A stretch of 64,000 nt of DNA from Methylotenera sp. (GTDB lineage: Bacteria > Pseudomonadota > Gammaproteobacteria > Burkholderiales > Methylophilaceae), in NCBI RefSeq assembly GCF_030684185.1, contig NZ_JAUXOY010000010.1:1-64000 (forward strand), in the 5' to 3' direction. Both the position numbers and the translations under genes were made by a program. Shown one piece after another: positions 17,657 to 27,164 of this stretch (positions are counted from its first letter, which is position 1; every line of letters begins with the position of its first letter). The notes below the pieces were generated by a model. That model was not told the DNA's origin and searched no databases. It worked only from the letters and a program-made list of their open reading frames with translations.

Positions 17657-19786
17657 ATGTTTAATAAAGTTACAAAAAGTATTCAATACGGTGCGCATAC
17701 GCTCACCCTTGAAACAGGTGAAATCTCACGTCAGGCAGACGCTGCAGTGATGGTGAGTTATGGCGATACTGTTGTGTTAGTTGCGGTAACAAGTAAAAGT
17801 GAAGTAAAAGCAGGCCAGGATTTCTTTCCATTGACTGTAGATTACATGGAAAAAACCTATGCCGCAGGTAAAATTCCTGGTGGTTTCTTTAAGCGTGAAG
17901 GCCGTCCTTCAGAAAAAGAAACATTAACAAGTCGTTTAATTGACCGTCCATTACGCCCTCTATTTCCAGAAGCGTTCTACAATGAAGTGCAAGTAGTAGC
18001 AACTGTGTTGTCGTCAGACCCTGAAATTGATGCGGATATTCCGGCGATTATTGGTGCTTCTGCAGCCATGTCTTTATCTGGCATTCCATTTTTCGGCCCA
18101 TTAGGCGCAGCGCGTGTAGGCTACATCAATGAGGAATATGTACTTAACCCAACAAAAGCTCAATTAGCAGAAACTGAGTTGGATTTAGTAGTAGCTGCCA
18201 CTGAAACAGCTGTGATGATGGTGGAATCTGAAGCTAAAGAGCTTTCAGAAGAAATCATGCTAGGTGCTGTAGTGTATGGTCACGAGCAAATGCAAGCAGT
18301 CATTAAATTGATTGGCGAGTTAACTGCTGAAGCAGGTAAAGACGCTTGGGATTGGGTTGCACCTGAGCCAGATACTGCACTAATTGAAAAAGTAGCTGGT
18401 TTAGCTGCTGCTGATATCAACGCTGCATTCCAAATTAAAGCCAAAGGTGCACGTTCAGCTAAGCTGGAAGAAATTACAAATCGCGTATTGAGCGAGTTGA
18501 TTACTGAAGAAACTTCTACTACAGAAGCGAACAAAATTAAAACTGAAATCTTTAATTTAGAAGCTAAAACTGTGCGTAGCCAAATTTTAAATGGCGAACC
18601 ACGTATTGATGGTCGTGACACCCGTACTGTTCGTCCAATTAGCATCCGCACAGGCGTATTGCCACGCACACATGGCTCTGCATTGTTCACACGTGGTGAA
18701 ACGCAAGCTTTAGTGGTTGCAACATTAGGTACAGGCCGAGATGAACAAGTGATTGATGCGCTACAAGGCGAGTTTAAAGACCGCTTTATGCTGCATTACA
18801 ATATGCCTCCGTACGCGACTGGTGAAACTGGTCGCGTGGGTACACCTAAACGCCGTGAAATTGGCCATGGTCGATTGGCAAAACGTGCGCTAATCGCAGC
18901 ATTGCCAGATCAAGAAGATTTTGATTACACGATGCGCGTGGTTTCTGAAATTACAGAATCTAACGGCTCTAGTTCAATGGCTTCAGTATGTGGTGGCTGC
19001 TTAGCCCTAATAGACGCAGGCGTGCCGATGAAAAACCACGTGGCTGGTATTGCCATGGGCTTGATTAAAGAAGGCAACCGCGTTGCGGTGCTGACTGACA
19101 TTTTAGGTGATGAAGATCATCTAGGTGACATGGACTTTAAAGTAGCAGGTACAGAAGATGGTATTACAGCACTGCAAATGGACATCAAAATCACAGGTAT
19201 TACTGCACAAATTATGCAGGTGGCATTAGCACAAGCTAAAGAAGGCCGTACGCACATTTTAGGTATCATGAAAACGGCAATGAGCACGGCTAACACTGAA
19301 ATGTCAGCCTTTGCACCACGTATTATCGTGATGAAAATTAACCCTGAAAAAATTCGTGATGTAATTGGTAAAGGTGGCGCAGTGATTCGTGCGCTCACTG
19401 AAGAAACTGGCACAAGCATTGATATTACTGAAGACGGTACAGTGAAAATTGCTTGCACTAGCTCAGAACAAGGCGCTGAAGCACAACGTCGTATTGCTGA
19501 GATTACAGCGGAAGTTGAAATTGGTAATGTGTATGAAGGTACTGTGCTTAAGTTACTTGATTTTGGTGCGATTGTATCGCTGATTCCAGGTAAAGATGGC
19601 CTGTTGCACATTTCTCAAATCGCGCATCAACGTGTAAATGCGGTGAGTGATTTCTTAAAAGAAGGTGATGTTGTGAAAGTGAAAGTTGTAGAAGCTGATG
19701 AAAAAGGCCGTGTGCGTTTAAGTATGAAGGCTTTGATTGAAGCGCCTGTAGCTGAAGCGAAAGCAGAAACAGAAGCAGACGAATAA
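17657..19786 (+). CDS. pnp: Polynucleotide phosphorylase
   Basis: Trimeric 3'-5' phosphorolytic exoribonuclease of the RNA degradosome. Two RNase PH-like domains (about 1-225 and 310-540) flank an all-helical linker. [22 protein letters not shown] and the catalytic second PH domain ([30 protein letters not shown]) are intact. A KH domain ([27 protein letters not shown]) and an S1 domain ([20 protein letters not shown]) follow. Length 709 aa is normal. It ends with a strong terminator, closing the operon. Confidence 0.97.
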   Translation: MFNKVTKSIQYGAHTLTLETGEISRQADAAVMVSYGDTVVLVAVTSKSEVKAGQDFFPLTVDYMEKTYAAGKIPGGFFKREGRPSEKETLTSRLIDRPLRPLFPEAFYNEVQVVATVLSSDPEIDADIPAIIGASAAMSLSGIPFFGPLGAARVGYINEEYVLNPTKAQLAETELDLVVAATETAVMMVESEAKELSEEIMLGAVVYGHEQMQAVIKLIGELTAEAGKDAWDWVAPEPDTALIEKVAGLAAADINAAFQIKAKGARSAKLEEITNRVLSELITEETSTTEANKIKTEIFNLEAKTVRSQILNGEPRIDGRDTRTVRPISIRTGVLPRTHGSALFTRGETQALVVATLGTGRDEQVIDALQGEFKDRFMLHYNMPPYATGETGRVGTPKRREIGHGRLAKRALIAALPDQEDFDYTMRVVSEITESNGSSSMASVCGGCLALIDAGVPMKNHVAGIAMGLIKEGNRVAVLTDILGDEDHLGDMDFKVAGTEDGITALQMDIKITGITAQIMQVALAQAKEGRTHILGIMKTAMSTANTEMSAFAPRIIVMKINPEKIRDVIGKGGAVIRALTEETGTSIDITEDGTVKIACTSSEQGAEAQRRIAEITAEVEIGNVYEGTVLKLLDFGAIVSLIPGKDGLLHISQIAHQRVNAVSDFLKEGDVVKVKVVEADEKGRVRLSMKALIEAPVAEAKAETEADE

Positions 19787-19810
19787 GCTGTACAAAGGTA
19801 AGTAATAAAA

Positions 19811-19838
19811 AAAGCCCGCGAAAGCGGGTTTTTTTTAT
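19811..19838 (+). terminator. Terminator after pnp
   Basis: Stem AAGCCCGC/GCGGGTTT closed by a GAAA tetraloop and followed by eight T. Classic intrinsic terminator. Confidence 0.92.
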
Positions 19839-20115
19839 AAAAATTCTAGCGTTCACAATGAAGTATTCATTTCAATTCTTCAGACATCGGCATTAATTTA
19901 TATTTTAGTGACACATCTGCAAACATAAACATTACCCGATAGTAGCAGCCCATATCTTCACAAAAAGCGTGATAAACCTCAATTAAATATTAGTATTTAA
20001 TCATTCTGGTTGAGATTTAGCTAAAGTATGCTGAAAGTCTACATTTGGGTTTTTATATGATAGATGTATAAAAATCATTAAGGAGTTTGATTATTTGTAA
20101 CAGAACTGCAGAATT

Positions 20116-20140
20116 ATTTCGTCAATAGGGTTGACGAAAT
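20116..20140 (+). promoter_or_regulatory. Palindrome upstream of the sigma54 promoter; candidate activator site
   Basis: ATTTCGTCAA-TAGGG-TTGACGAAAT is a perfect 10-bp dyad centred about 150 bp before the predicted transcription start of the sigma54 promoter. That is the usual distance for an NtrC-type enhancer site. It has no T run, so it is not a terminator. Binding by the regulator encoded at 22240 is inference. The rest of the gap 19840-20250 shows no gene or other clear site. Confidence 0.5.
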
Positions 20141-20251
20141 ATCAACACTTTACACTAGGTTCGCAACACAAGTTTATGGTTTAATTTTGGCATGAAAATT
20201 TTTATACTTGATAATCAATAGGTTAAATAAATTTTTTGTAGTAAAAAACTT

Positions 20252-20267
20252 TGGCACGCACATTGCA
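20252..20267 (+). promoter_or_regulatory. Sigma54 (RpoN) promoter
   Basis: TGGCACGCACATTGCA matches the sigma54 consensus TGGCACG-N4-TTGCA at every fixed position, with GG and GC separated by 10 bp. It lies about 180 bp before the FimV-like gene and should drive the pilus/secretion cluster together with the sigma54 activator encoded two genes in. Confidence 0.88.
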
Positions 20268-20434
20268 TTTCAGTAGTCATAATTGCCACTTTGAAATGAA
20301 TGAAATGATAAATTTTTTAAATCAAGAATCACAATTGAATTATATGTCTATTGTAAATCTGCTCAACATAACAATATTCCAAAGAGCCGAGAAAGCAACT
20401 GATGGATATGATTTAAATGTGTCGATTGTAAGTG

Positions 20435-22027
20435 ATGAAATTTACCAGAGTTTATAGTCAAATTATCTATAAAGGTTTTGTAGTGCGACTCTATCCAAAT
20501 TTTACGTTCGCGTTTCTGATTGCTTTGCAGAGTAACTCTCTGTTAGCGCAATCAGCAAATCAAGAAACGCCTACATTCGATGAAATTTTATTGCTTACAC
20601 CTGAGCAACCGGATCAGCATGTGCAGAGCCAGGTAGCCATTACATGGCCAGTATTGCCAGGGGAAAGTGTTAAAGAATTGGCGGCTTTATTTTATCCAAA
20701 AAATAAAAAAATGCAGCACCGGTTTATTGTAAAAACACTGCAGTTAAGTCAAGAGATTCACCCAAACCTAGACCCCGCGACTGCCTCGAACAATGCAAAT
20801 TTAATCGTTATTCCTAATATCAAGTACCTAGGGAAGAATAGCGGTTCCATTGACTCTGCGCCCTTAAAAAATAAAATTAGTGGAAGTCAAGACAAGCCAA
20901 AGTTAATTGCAAGCTATGGAATTAAGGATGATGTAAAGGTTGAAGTCAGCTCAAAATTACAGTCAATTTACGATAACTTGGTAAAAAGGAACGCCCTTTT
21001 TAAACAAGGGTTAGACGAACTTAATATTAAGTTAGCTAACTTAACGCCAAAACTTGCGGCACTTAAAGTTGAACTGATACGTTTTTTTGACCTTGCTTTG
21101 TCTGTAGCTGAGTCTAAGAATAAACCTGTTAAGCAAAAACAAGATGCTCAGTTACAAAGTAACCTGCCATTACAACCCATTACACAGAATCAGGCTGCGA
21201 GTTCTACCCAAACCCAAGCCGACATTTCACCGCCAGTAAAGGTGGCATCAACTCCCACAGACAAGTCAGAACCTATTTCGTGGAATATATGGATATTGAT
21301 TTCGTCACTAATTTTAGTGATTGGCTTGCCTTTGGCGATTTACGGTCGTAGAAAACTGAAAAACATTCAGCCTGCCACTGTGCCTGATTCAGATGGGCTT
21401 GAGGTAAAATCAGCAATCGAACAGGGATATTCGGCTGAACAGAGCTCTGTCACAGATGAAGTGACGGACACTCGAGTAACTGAGGGCGAGTTCTCAGGAA
21501 GTATTCCAGAGGTAGAACCAGAAGTCAGTATTGATTTGGAAAAGAAAGAAGAGGTTGAGCAAGTTCTGGAACAAGCTAAAATTTACATCAATTTAAATCG
21601 CTTTAAAGAAGCGATGATGCTGTTAAGAACTCAAATTCAGGAAACGCCTAAGGCTGCTTTAAAACACTGGTTTTGTTTATTGGATCTGTATCGAAAGAGC
21701 AATCAAAAAGAAGATTTTTTAAATAATGCAAAACAGTTGCATGAAAGTTTTAACATCATGATGCCGCAGTGGGAAAAAACTGCATTTCCTAGCTTGGCCG
21801 CCTCCAGCTTAGAGGAGTTGCCACATATTGTTGAGAGGTTAACCATGCTTTGGACGGCTGAGAGTAAAGTTACAGATAATATGGTTGAAACAAAAGCGTA
21901 TTTAGACGAACTATTAATGGATAATCGAAGTACTGAGCGCATTGGTTTTGGCATAGAGGTATTTCAAGAGATTATGCTATTGAGAGATATGTTAGATGTC
22001 CGTCTTAAATTAGCACTTGATGATTAG
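20435..22027 (+). CDS. FimV-like membrane protein with TPR domain
   Basis: Inner-membrane protein of about 530 aa. A hydrophobic N-terminal signal (FTFAFLIALQSNSLLAQ) leads into a periplasmic region beginning with a LysM-like stretch (ITWPVLPGESVKELAALFYPKN). A helical segment (about 180-230) is followed by a transmembrane helix near 285-305 (WNIWILISSLILVIGLPLAIYG) and an acidic cytoplasmic tail. The tail has TPR-like helices (EQVLEQAKIYINLNRFKEAMMLLRTQI), the FimV C-terminal architecture. FimV proteins organise type IV pilus and secretion machinery at the pole. The track start is GTG; an ATG follows at 20435, and a GTG at 20483 preceded by AAAGG would give a cleaner signal peptide. Confidence 0.75.
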   Translation: MKFTRVYSQIIYKGFVVRLYPNFTFAFLIALQSNSLLAQSANQETPTFDEILLLTPEQPDQHVQSQVAITWPVLPGESVKELAALFYPKNKKMQHRFIVKTLQLSQEIHPNLDPATASNNANLIVIPNIKYLGKNSGSIDSAPLKNKISGSQDKPKLIASYGIKDDVKVEVSSKLQSIYDNLVKRNALFKQGLDELNIKLANLTPKLAALKVELIRFFDLALSVAESKNKPVKQKQDAQLQSNLPLQPITQNQAASSTQTQADISPPVKVASTPTDKSEPISWNIWILISSLILVIGLPLAIYGRRKLKNIQPATVPDSDGLEVKSAIEQGYSAEQSSVTDEVTDTRVTEGEFSGSIPEVEPEVSIDLEKKEEVEQVLEQAKIYINLNRFKEAMMLLRTQIQETPKAALKHWFCLLDLYRKSNQKEDFLNNAKQLHESFNIMMPQWEKTAFPSLAASSLEELPHIVERLTMLWTAESKVTDNMVETKAYLDELLMDNRSTERIGFGIEVFQEIMLLRDMLDVRLKLALDD

Positions 22028-22176
22028 CGCCTGAAATTGCATTATATAAGACTCAATAGTAGTTACAGGCTCGATAATTGCAATATTTTTACATTCAGAT
22101 TGCGATCGCTTGGTCGCGAGAATGAGCCCCATCATACTTAAATTTTAAAATTCCTACAGCAAACTAATTGATACAT

Positions 22177-22195
22177 ATAGCCTTTCAGGCTATAG
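22177..22195 (+). repeat. Hairpin between the FimV-like gene and the regulator
   Basis: TATAGCC/GGCTATA with a 5-nt loop, no T run. It lies in the 212-bp gap before the regulator and may be an mRNA processing or stability element. Confidence 0.4.
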
Positions 22196-22239
22196 TGGTG
22201 CTGATTAATGAAGTTATAAAATTTTTTGTAAAGGTCTAA

Positions 22240-23667
22240 TTGATGGCGGCTCTTCGTCCCGTTTTAATGGTTATTGATGACGATCCTTTAATTACGGATA
22301 CGCTACATTTTGTATTAAGTAAACATTTTGAAGTATGTGTGGCTGAATCGTATACGCAGCTGAAAAGTTTACTGCAACAGCTGGATGGTCTACCTGCATT
22401 GGCTTTGGTCGACTTGGGATTGCCCCCTTCGCCGCATACGCCAGAAGAAGGCTTCAAAGTAATCAGCGCACTTCTGGCACATTCGCCCACCATTAAAATA
22501 CATGTATTGTCTGGTCAAAGCGATGATGCCAACGTTAAGCGGGCATTGACTTTAGGCGCAGTAGATTTTATTGCTAAGCCTTGTGATGTTGAAAAACTTA
22601 AAGACATGTTGCTGCAGTCGCTTAAAGTGCAAGATGTTGAGCTAAATGAAATCAAAGCGGAACAAGAGTTTGATGGTTTGCTTGGGGATAGCTTGCCCAT
22701 GCAAGCCTTGCGTATGCAAATTACTCAGTTTGCAGATTCGCCTTTTCCCGTGCTGATTGAAGGTGAGTCGGGTAGTGGCAAAGAATTGGTTGCAGGTAGC
22801 TTCCATCACGCTAGTAAGCGTGTATTGCATCCCTATTTATCGGTCAATTGTGCTGCAATCTCTCCATTATTGGCTGAATCTATATTGTTCGGCCACACCA
22901 AAGGTGCATTTACTGGCGCTATCGCTGCACATGCGGGTTATTTTGAAGACGCAAGTGAAGGTACTTTGTTTTTAGATGAAATAGGTGAATTGCCTTTAGA
23001 GTTACAGGCCAAGTTGTTACGCGTGCTAGAGAATGGTGAATACCAGCGTATTGGTGAAACACAAACCCGTAAGAGTCGGGCTCGTATTGTTGCGGCTACA
23101 AATCGTGATTTGCGTGCAGAGGTGCGTGCTGGCAAATTCAGATCTGATTTATATCATCGGTTAAGTGTGTTTGCAGTTCACGTGCCTCCAGTAAGAGACT
23201 TGGGTGAAGATAAGCATTTGTTACGAGATCATTTCACTGAGTTTTACGCTAAACAGATTGGGCAAGCACCGTTTGTATTGGATGCGGCGGCAAATGCACG
23301 CTGGCTGGATTATGCTTTTCCAGGCAATGTGCGTGAACTGAGAAATATTGTGATACGTTTAATCGCAAAGTACTCAGGTAAAACTGTAACAGCCAATCAG
23401 TTGATTGCCGAATTTGATTTATCCGAACCAGAAAACAAAGACGAGTCATTAAACTTTAATGATGCAAGCGGCATGACTGCACAAGCGCAACGTCACTTGC
23501 AACGACAAGCCAATGTGAGTTTAGATGCAGTGCTAAAAACCTGGGAACGCGCTTATATAGAGGCCGCAATGCAGATGACGCATGGTAATTTAAGCCAGGC
23601 GGCGAAGCTGCTCAATGTGAACCGCACAACCTTGTATAGCCGCATGAGTACTATAGAAGAAACCTAG
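22240..23667 (+). CDS. Sigma54-dependent response regulator (NtrC family)
   Basis: Transcription activator with a receiver domain (about 1-130, phospho-acceptor Asp57 in ALVDLGLP, acidic pocket IDDD at 11-14, Lys in FIAKP). The AAA+ sigma54-interaction domain has Walker A GESGSGKE (175-182), the sigma54-contact loop GAFTGA (222-227) and Walker B GTLFLDEIGELPL. A Fis-type helix-turn-helix closes the protein (GNLSQAAKLLNVNRTTLYSRM). Length 475 aa is typical. No histidine kinase gene lies nearby, so the phosphodonor is unknown. The PEP-CTERM regulator PrsR has a similar layout, but the genes around it are pilus/secretion type and no PEP-CTERM gene is visible. Confidence 0.9.
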   Translation: MMAALRPVLMVIDDDPLITDTLHFVLSKHFEVCVAESYTQLKSLLQQLDGLPALALVDLGLPPSPHTPEEGFKVISALLAHSPTIKIHVLSGQSDDANVKRALTLGAVDFIAKPCDVEKLKDMLLQSLKVQDVELNEIKAEQEFDGLLGDSLPMQALRMQITQFADSPFPVLIEGESGSGKELVAGSFHHASKRVLHPYLSVNCAAISPLLAESILFGHTKGAFTGAIAAHAGYFEDASEGTLFLDEIGELPLELQAKLLRVLENGEYQRIGETQTRKSRARIVAATNRDLRAEVRAGKFRSDLYHRLSVFAVHVPPVRDLGEDKHLLRDHFTEFYAKQIGQAPFVLDAAANARWLDYAFPGNVRELRNIVIRLIAKYSGKTVTANQLIAEFDLSEPENKDESLNFNDASGMTAQAQRHLQRQANVSLDAVLKTWERAYIEAAMQMTHGNLSQAAKLLNVNRTTLYSRMSTIEET

Positions 23668-23699
23668 ACAATAGTACCAATAATAGCAACGGAAAAAAA

Positions 23700-25166
23700 T
23701 TGTATTACCCTCACTTTGGCCTAAAAGAGCCGCCATTCAAAATCACCCCGAATACAGACTTTTTCTTTTCGGGCGGCAATCGGGGTGCAGTGCTGGATGC
23801 ACTTGTTTACGCCATTACCAATGGTGAAGGTATTATTAAAGTGGTGGGTGAGGTAGGCAGCGGCAAAACCATGCTTTGCCGGATGTTGCAAACGATATTG
23901 CCCGAAAAAATAGAAAGCATTTACCTTGCCAACCCAAGCGTAGCGCCAGAAGACGTATTGCACGCCATTGCTTTTGAGCTGCAACTCAAGTTACCAAAAA
24001 ATGCCGACCGGCTAAAAGTCATGCAGGTGCTGCAAGCGCATTTACTAAATCGCCATGCAGAAGGCCGTCAAGTGGTGATTTTTGTGGAAGAAGCACAAGG
24101 CATGCCATTGGCAACGCTAGAAGAAATTCGGCTGCTATCAAATTTAGAGACCAAACAAGACAAATTACTGCAAATCGTACTATTTGGCCAACCCGAGCTT
24201 GACGCTAATTTAAGTGAAACGCATATTCGTCAACTGCGTGAGCGCATCACGCATAGCTTTCATTTAGAACCTTTGGGCACTAAAGACATAGGTGAGTATT
24301 TAATATTGCGTTTGCGTACAGCGGGCTACCATGGGCCGCATCTGTTCTCTGATGCGGCCATCAAAAAACTATCCAGCGCAGCAGAGGGCTTGGCGCGGCG
24401 CGTGAATATTTTGGCAGATAAGTCTTTACTGGCTGCTTTTGCTGACAATGTGCATCAAGTCACGCCAAAACATGTAAAAGCCGCGATACAAGATAGCGAA
24501 TTTGGCCGTAAAACTACTAACTATAAGCAATATTTTATTGGGACAATCCTGTTAATTGCACTCTTGGCTGCATTCATTGGCTATGGGTGGTGGCAATATC
24601 AACATCAGCCAAAAATCACGGCCAAGGCGAGTGCAAGCCAATCTGAAAATATAGCTGCTAAAACTAACGAACTAATAATTAATGACGCAAAAACAGTGGC
24701 GGTGGCATCGCCAATTGCCAAGGTTGATGGTATACAAACTCCCGCTAAAGCGATTGCTAACCCTGTTGAAAAAACTATTGATGCCAAACAATCGCTGGCC
24801 AAGCTATCATTAATAGATAAGCGGTTGGAAGTAACCCAAAATCTATTAGCTAGCGCGCAACCGAGTACCATCACTCTGCAGATTAAATCCTTACCAACGG
24901 ATGCCAAGTTAAGCGGAGAACAAAAGAAGGACGAACAATTAAAAGCCGAACTTGAGAGGCTTAGTCAGCAGCTAGAAATTGACAATATTTATTTGTATCG
25001 AAAAATGCAGAGTGGCGTAATGTATACCGTGATTTTGTATGGCGACTTTACTCAACGTAGCGATGCACTTGCTGCATTGAAAAACCTCCCGGAGCCGATT
25101 AAAAATAGTCGACCATATTTAAGAACTTTTGCCGGGATAAGTAGAGATATTGAGCAAACGCAATAA
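23700..25166 (+). CDS. ExeA/MshM-like AAA ATPase
   Basis: Membrane-anchored AAA ATPase of the GspA/ExeA/MshM group. The opening MYYPHFGLKEPPFKITPNTDFFF is the family signature. Walker A is GEVGSGKT (50-57) and Walker B VVIFVEEAQ. A transmembrane helix follows near 281-300 (YFIGTILLIALLAAFIGYGWW), then a periplasmic part of about 190 aa with a C-terminal SPOR-like stretch (YTVILYGDFTQRSDALAALKNLP). Such proteins help insert the secretin through peptidoglycan. The frame opens at TTG with GGA nine bases upstream; the family signature begins directly after it, so this start is favoured. The secretin gene follows. Confidence 0.87.
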   Translation: MYYPHFGLKEPPFKITPNTDFFFSGGNRGAVLDALVYAITNGEGIIKVVGEVGSGKTMLCRMLQTILPEKIESIYLANPSVAPEDVLHAIAFELQLKLPKNADRLKVMQVLQAHLLNRHAEGRQVVIFVEEAQGMPLATLEEIRLLSNLETKQDKLLQIVLFGQPELDANLSETHIRQLRERITHSFHLEPLGTKDIGEYLILRLRTAGYHGPHLFSDAAIKKLSSAAEGLARRVNILADKSLLAAFADNVHQVTPKHVKAAIQDSEFGRKTTNYKQYFIGTILLIALLAAFIGYGWWQYQHQPKITAKASASQSENIAAKTNELIINDAKTVAVASPIAKVDGIQTPAKAIANPVEKTIDAKQSLAKLSLIDKRLEVTQNLLASAQPSTITLQIKSLPTDAKLSGEQKKDEQLKAELERLSQQLEIDNIYLYRKMQSGVMYTVILYGDFTQRSDALAALKNLPEPIKNSRPYLRTFAGISRDIEQTQ

Positions 25167-25287
25167 ATAAAGCTTGTAACTTATTGTAAACATTTAATAT
25201 TCTGTGCATATTTCTTGCATTTTTTGAGTTATGATGCAAAATATACAAAAAATGTAATTTAAGCAATAAGTTGGGGGTTAATAGATT

Positions 25288-27156
25288 GTGTCAAACAACA
25301 AACAAATATTAGGTCATTTATGCTTGATGCTTGTATTAGGTATGTCTGCGTGTGCACACCAATCTAAAATACAGCCTTCAAAAGGCCACATAGATGGACA
25401 AAATACGGCTACGCCTCAATCGACAGCGCAATTAGCTACAGATAACTCATCCAAATCCCCGGCTGCATCATCAAACATTCCAAAGCCTGTAGTTAACAAC
25501 ACCTACTTGCCTCCACCCAAACCCCAAGCCAAGGCGCAGCTTTACAGCATCGTTGTTTACGATACGCCTGTAAAAGAGGTGCTCTTTGCCATTGCACGCG
25601 ATAGCAAGTTAAATGTGGATATTCATCCGTCCATTCAAGGTCGTGTGACTTTGAATGCGGTTGACCAAACATTGCCAGCTATCTTAGAGCGTTTGTCTAA
25701 GCAGGTAGATTTAACCTATAAAATTCAGAATAATGTGTTGACTGTTACTCCTGATCAGCCTGTATTGCGAACCTACGCGGTAGATTATGTGAACATGTCG
25801 CGCGACACCGCAGGATTCATTGGCGCAGCCGCGGAAATATCAAGTACAGGTCAAGGTGCGCTAGACGCTGCGGGCAGTGCTGGTGGGTCAAGTAATAGTT
25901 CGCGTACATCGGTTACCAGTGAATCTAAAAGTCACTTTTGGGAAACATTAGAAAAAAATATAAAAGATATATTGGCTGAAACTGATAAAGAGGTAATTGT
26001 TGCCAGAACCAATAGCTTGTCTGCAACTAATCAAAAAAGTGCCAATAATACACAGTCAGCCAAAAAGGCAGATTCTGATGTAATCAATGCTACTACGCTA
26101 GAGAAAGAAAAGGCGGACGCAAAAAATGAATATAAAACATTGTTTGCAGGAACGGTAATTGTTAACCGCGAGGCTGGAATTATTAATGTGCGGGCGACGA
26201 ACAAGCAGCACGAAAAAGTTCAGGAATTTTTAGATAAAGTGATGGGTAGTGCTAAGCGCCAAGTATTAATAGAAGCAACTATTGTCGAGGTAAGGTTGAA
26301 TGATAGTTATCAGGCTGGCATTGATTGGTCCAGAATAGCTGGCTCAAATGGGGGACTTTCGTTTAACCAACAATTGGGATCAAAAACAACAGTAAACCCT
26401 ATTTCTGGCTTACTTACAACAAGTGCTAACGCATTCGGGGTTAAACCTGCTGCAGGTTTTGTCGCAGCATACGTTAATCCTACAAGTATGTTTGGCAATA
26501 TTGCAGCCTCTATCAACTTGCTTGAGCAATTCGGTAAAACAGCAGTGCTCTCTAGCCCTAAATTAATGGTGCTGAATAACCAAACTGCGGTGCTTAAAGT
26601 GGTGGATAATTTAGTTTACTTTACGGTGAAGTCGCAGCAGTCACAGGCTGCAGTTGGTGGTGGAGTTCTCTCAACAGTAGAAACAACTGCGCATACGGTA
26701 CCAGTGGGTGTGGTAATGACTGTGACCCCCCAAATCAACAATACAGGTAATGTTAATATCAATGTGCGTCCTACCGTTTCGCGGGTGCTTAGCTACAAGG
26801 CTGATCCTAATCCAAGTCTAAAAACTGGAACGGAAAGCTTGATTCCAGAAATTCAAGTAAGAGAAATGGAATCGATGCTGCAAATCGCTAGTGGTAACAC
26901 AGCGGTACTGGGTGGTTTGATGCAAGATGAGGTGCTTAACAATACCGATAAAGTGCCAGGTGTCTCTAAAGTGCCGGTAGTGGGTAAAGTATTTACTGGT
27001 AAAAATGATGCCAGCCGAAAAACTGAGTTAGTGATTTTCTTGCGACCTACAGTGATTACAAGCGCTAGTTTAGAAAGTGATGAACTGTCTAGCTACAAAC
27101 AATACCTCCCCTCTCAGGCTATTGAGAGAGCGCTAGAAGCTGAAAATGAAAGGTAA
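25288..27156 (+). CDS. mshL: MshL-like secretin
   Basis: Outer-membrane secretin forming the exit channel of an MSHA-like pilus or type II-like system. The GTG start is followed by a lipoprotein signal with Cys22 in LGMSACAHQ. A secretin N-domain (about 90-150, VVYDTPVKEVLFAIARDSKLNVDI) and an NTERM/N1-like region precede the conserved secretin core (ATIVEVRLNDSYQAGIDWSRI, VLSSPKLMVLNNQTAVLKVVDNLVYFTV, VPVGVVMTVTPQI, TAVLGGLMQDE, KTELVIFLRPTVI). Length 622 aa is usual. The Ser/Gly stretch near 195-215 is flexible. It is nine bases upstream of mshN. Confidence 0.92.
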   Translation: MSNNKQILGHLCLMLVLGMSACAHQSKIQPSKGHIDGQNTATPQSTAQLATDNSSKSPAASSNIPKPVVNNTYLPPPKPQAKAQLYSIVVYDTPVKEVLFAIARDSKLNVDIHPSIQGRVTLNAVDQTLPAILERLSKQVDLTYKIQNNVLTVTPDQPVLRTYAVDYVNMSRDTAGFIGAAAEISSTGQGALDAAGSAGGSSNSSRTSVTSESKSHFWETLEKNIKDILAETDKEVIVARTNSLSATNQKSANNTQSAKKADSDVINATTLEKEKADAKNEYKTLFAGTVIVNREAGIINVRATNKQHEKVQEFLDKVMGSAKRQVLIEATIVEVRLNDSYQAGIDWSRIAGSNGGLSFNQQLGSKTTVNPISGLLTTSANAFGVKPAAGFVAAYVNPTSMFGNIAASINLLEQFGKTAVLSSPKLMVLNNQTAVLKVVDNLVYFTVKSQQSQAAVGGGVLSTVETTAHTVPVGVVMTVTPQINNTGNVNINVRPTVSRVLSYKADPNPSLKTGTESLIPEIQVREMESMLQIASGNTAVLGGLMQDEVLNNTDKVPGVSKVPVVGKVFTGKNDASRKTELVIFLRPTVITSASLESDELSSYKQYLPSQAIERALEAENER

Positions 27157-27164
27157 ACTTTTAT

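Noticed and set aside
20251-20457. ORF of 68 aa upstream of the FimV-like gene
   Set aside because: It starts on the sigma54 promoter itself, has no ribosome site and no recognisable domain, and would be transcribed only from its second half.
25203-25219. Second sigma54-like site TGTGCATATTTCTTGCA before mshL
   Set aside because: The TTGCA half is good but the invariant GG of the -24 element is missing; it is too weak to call.
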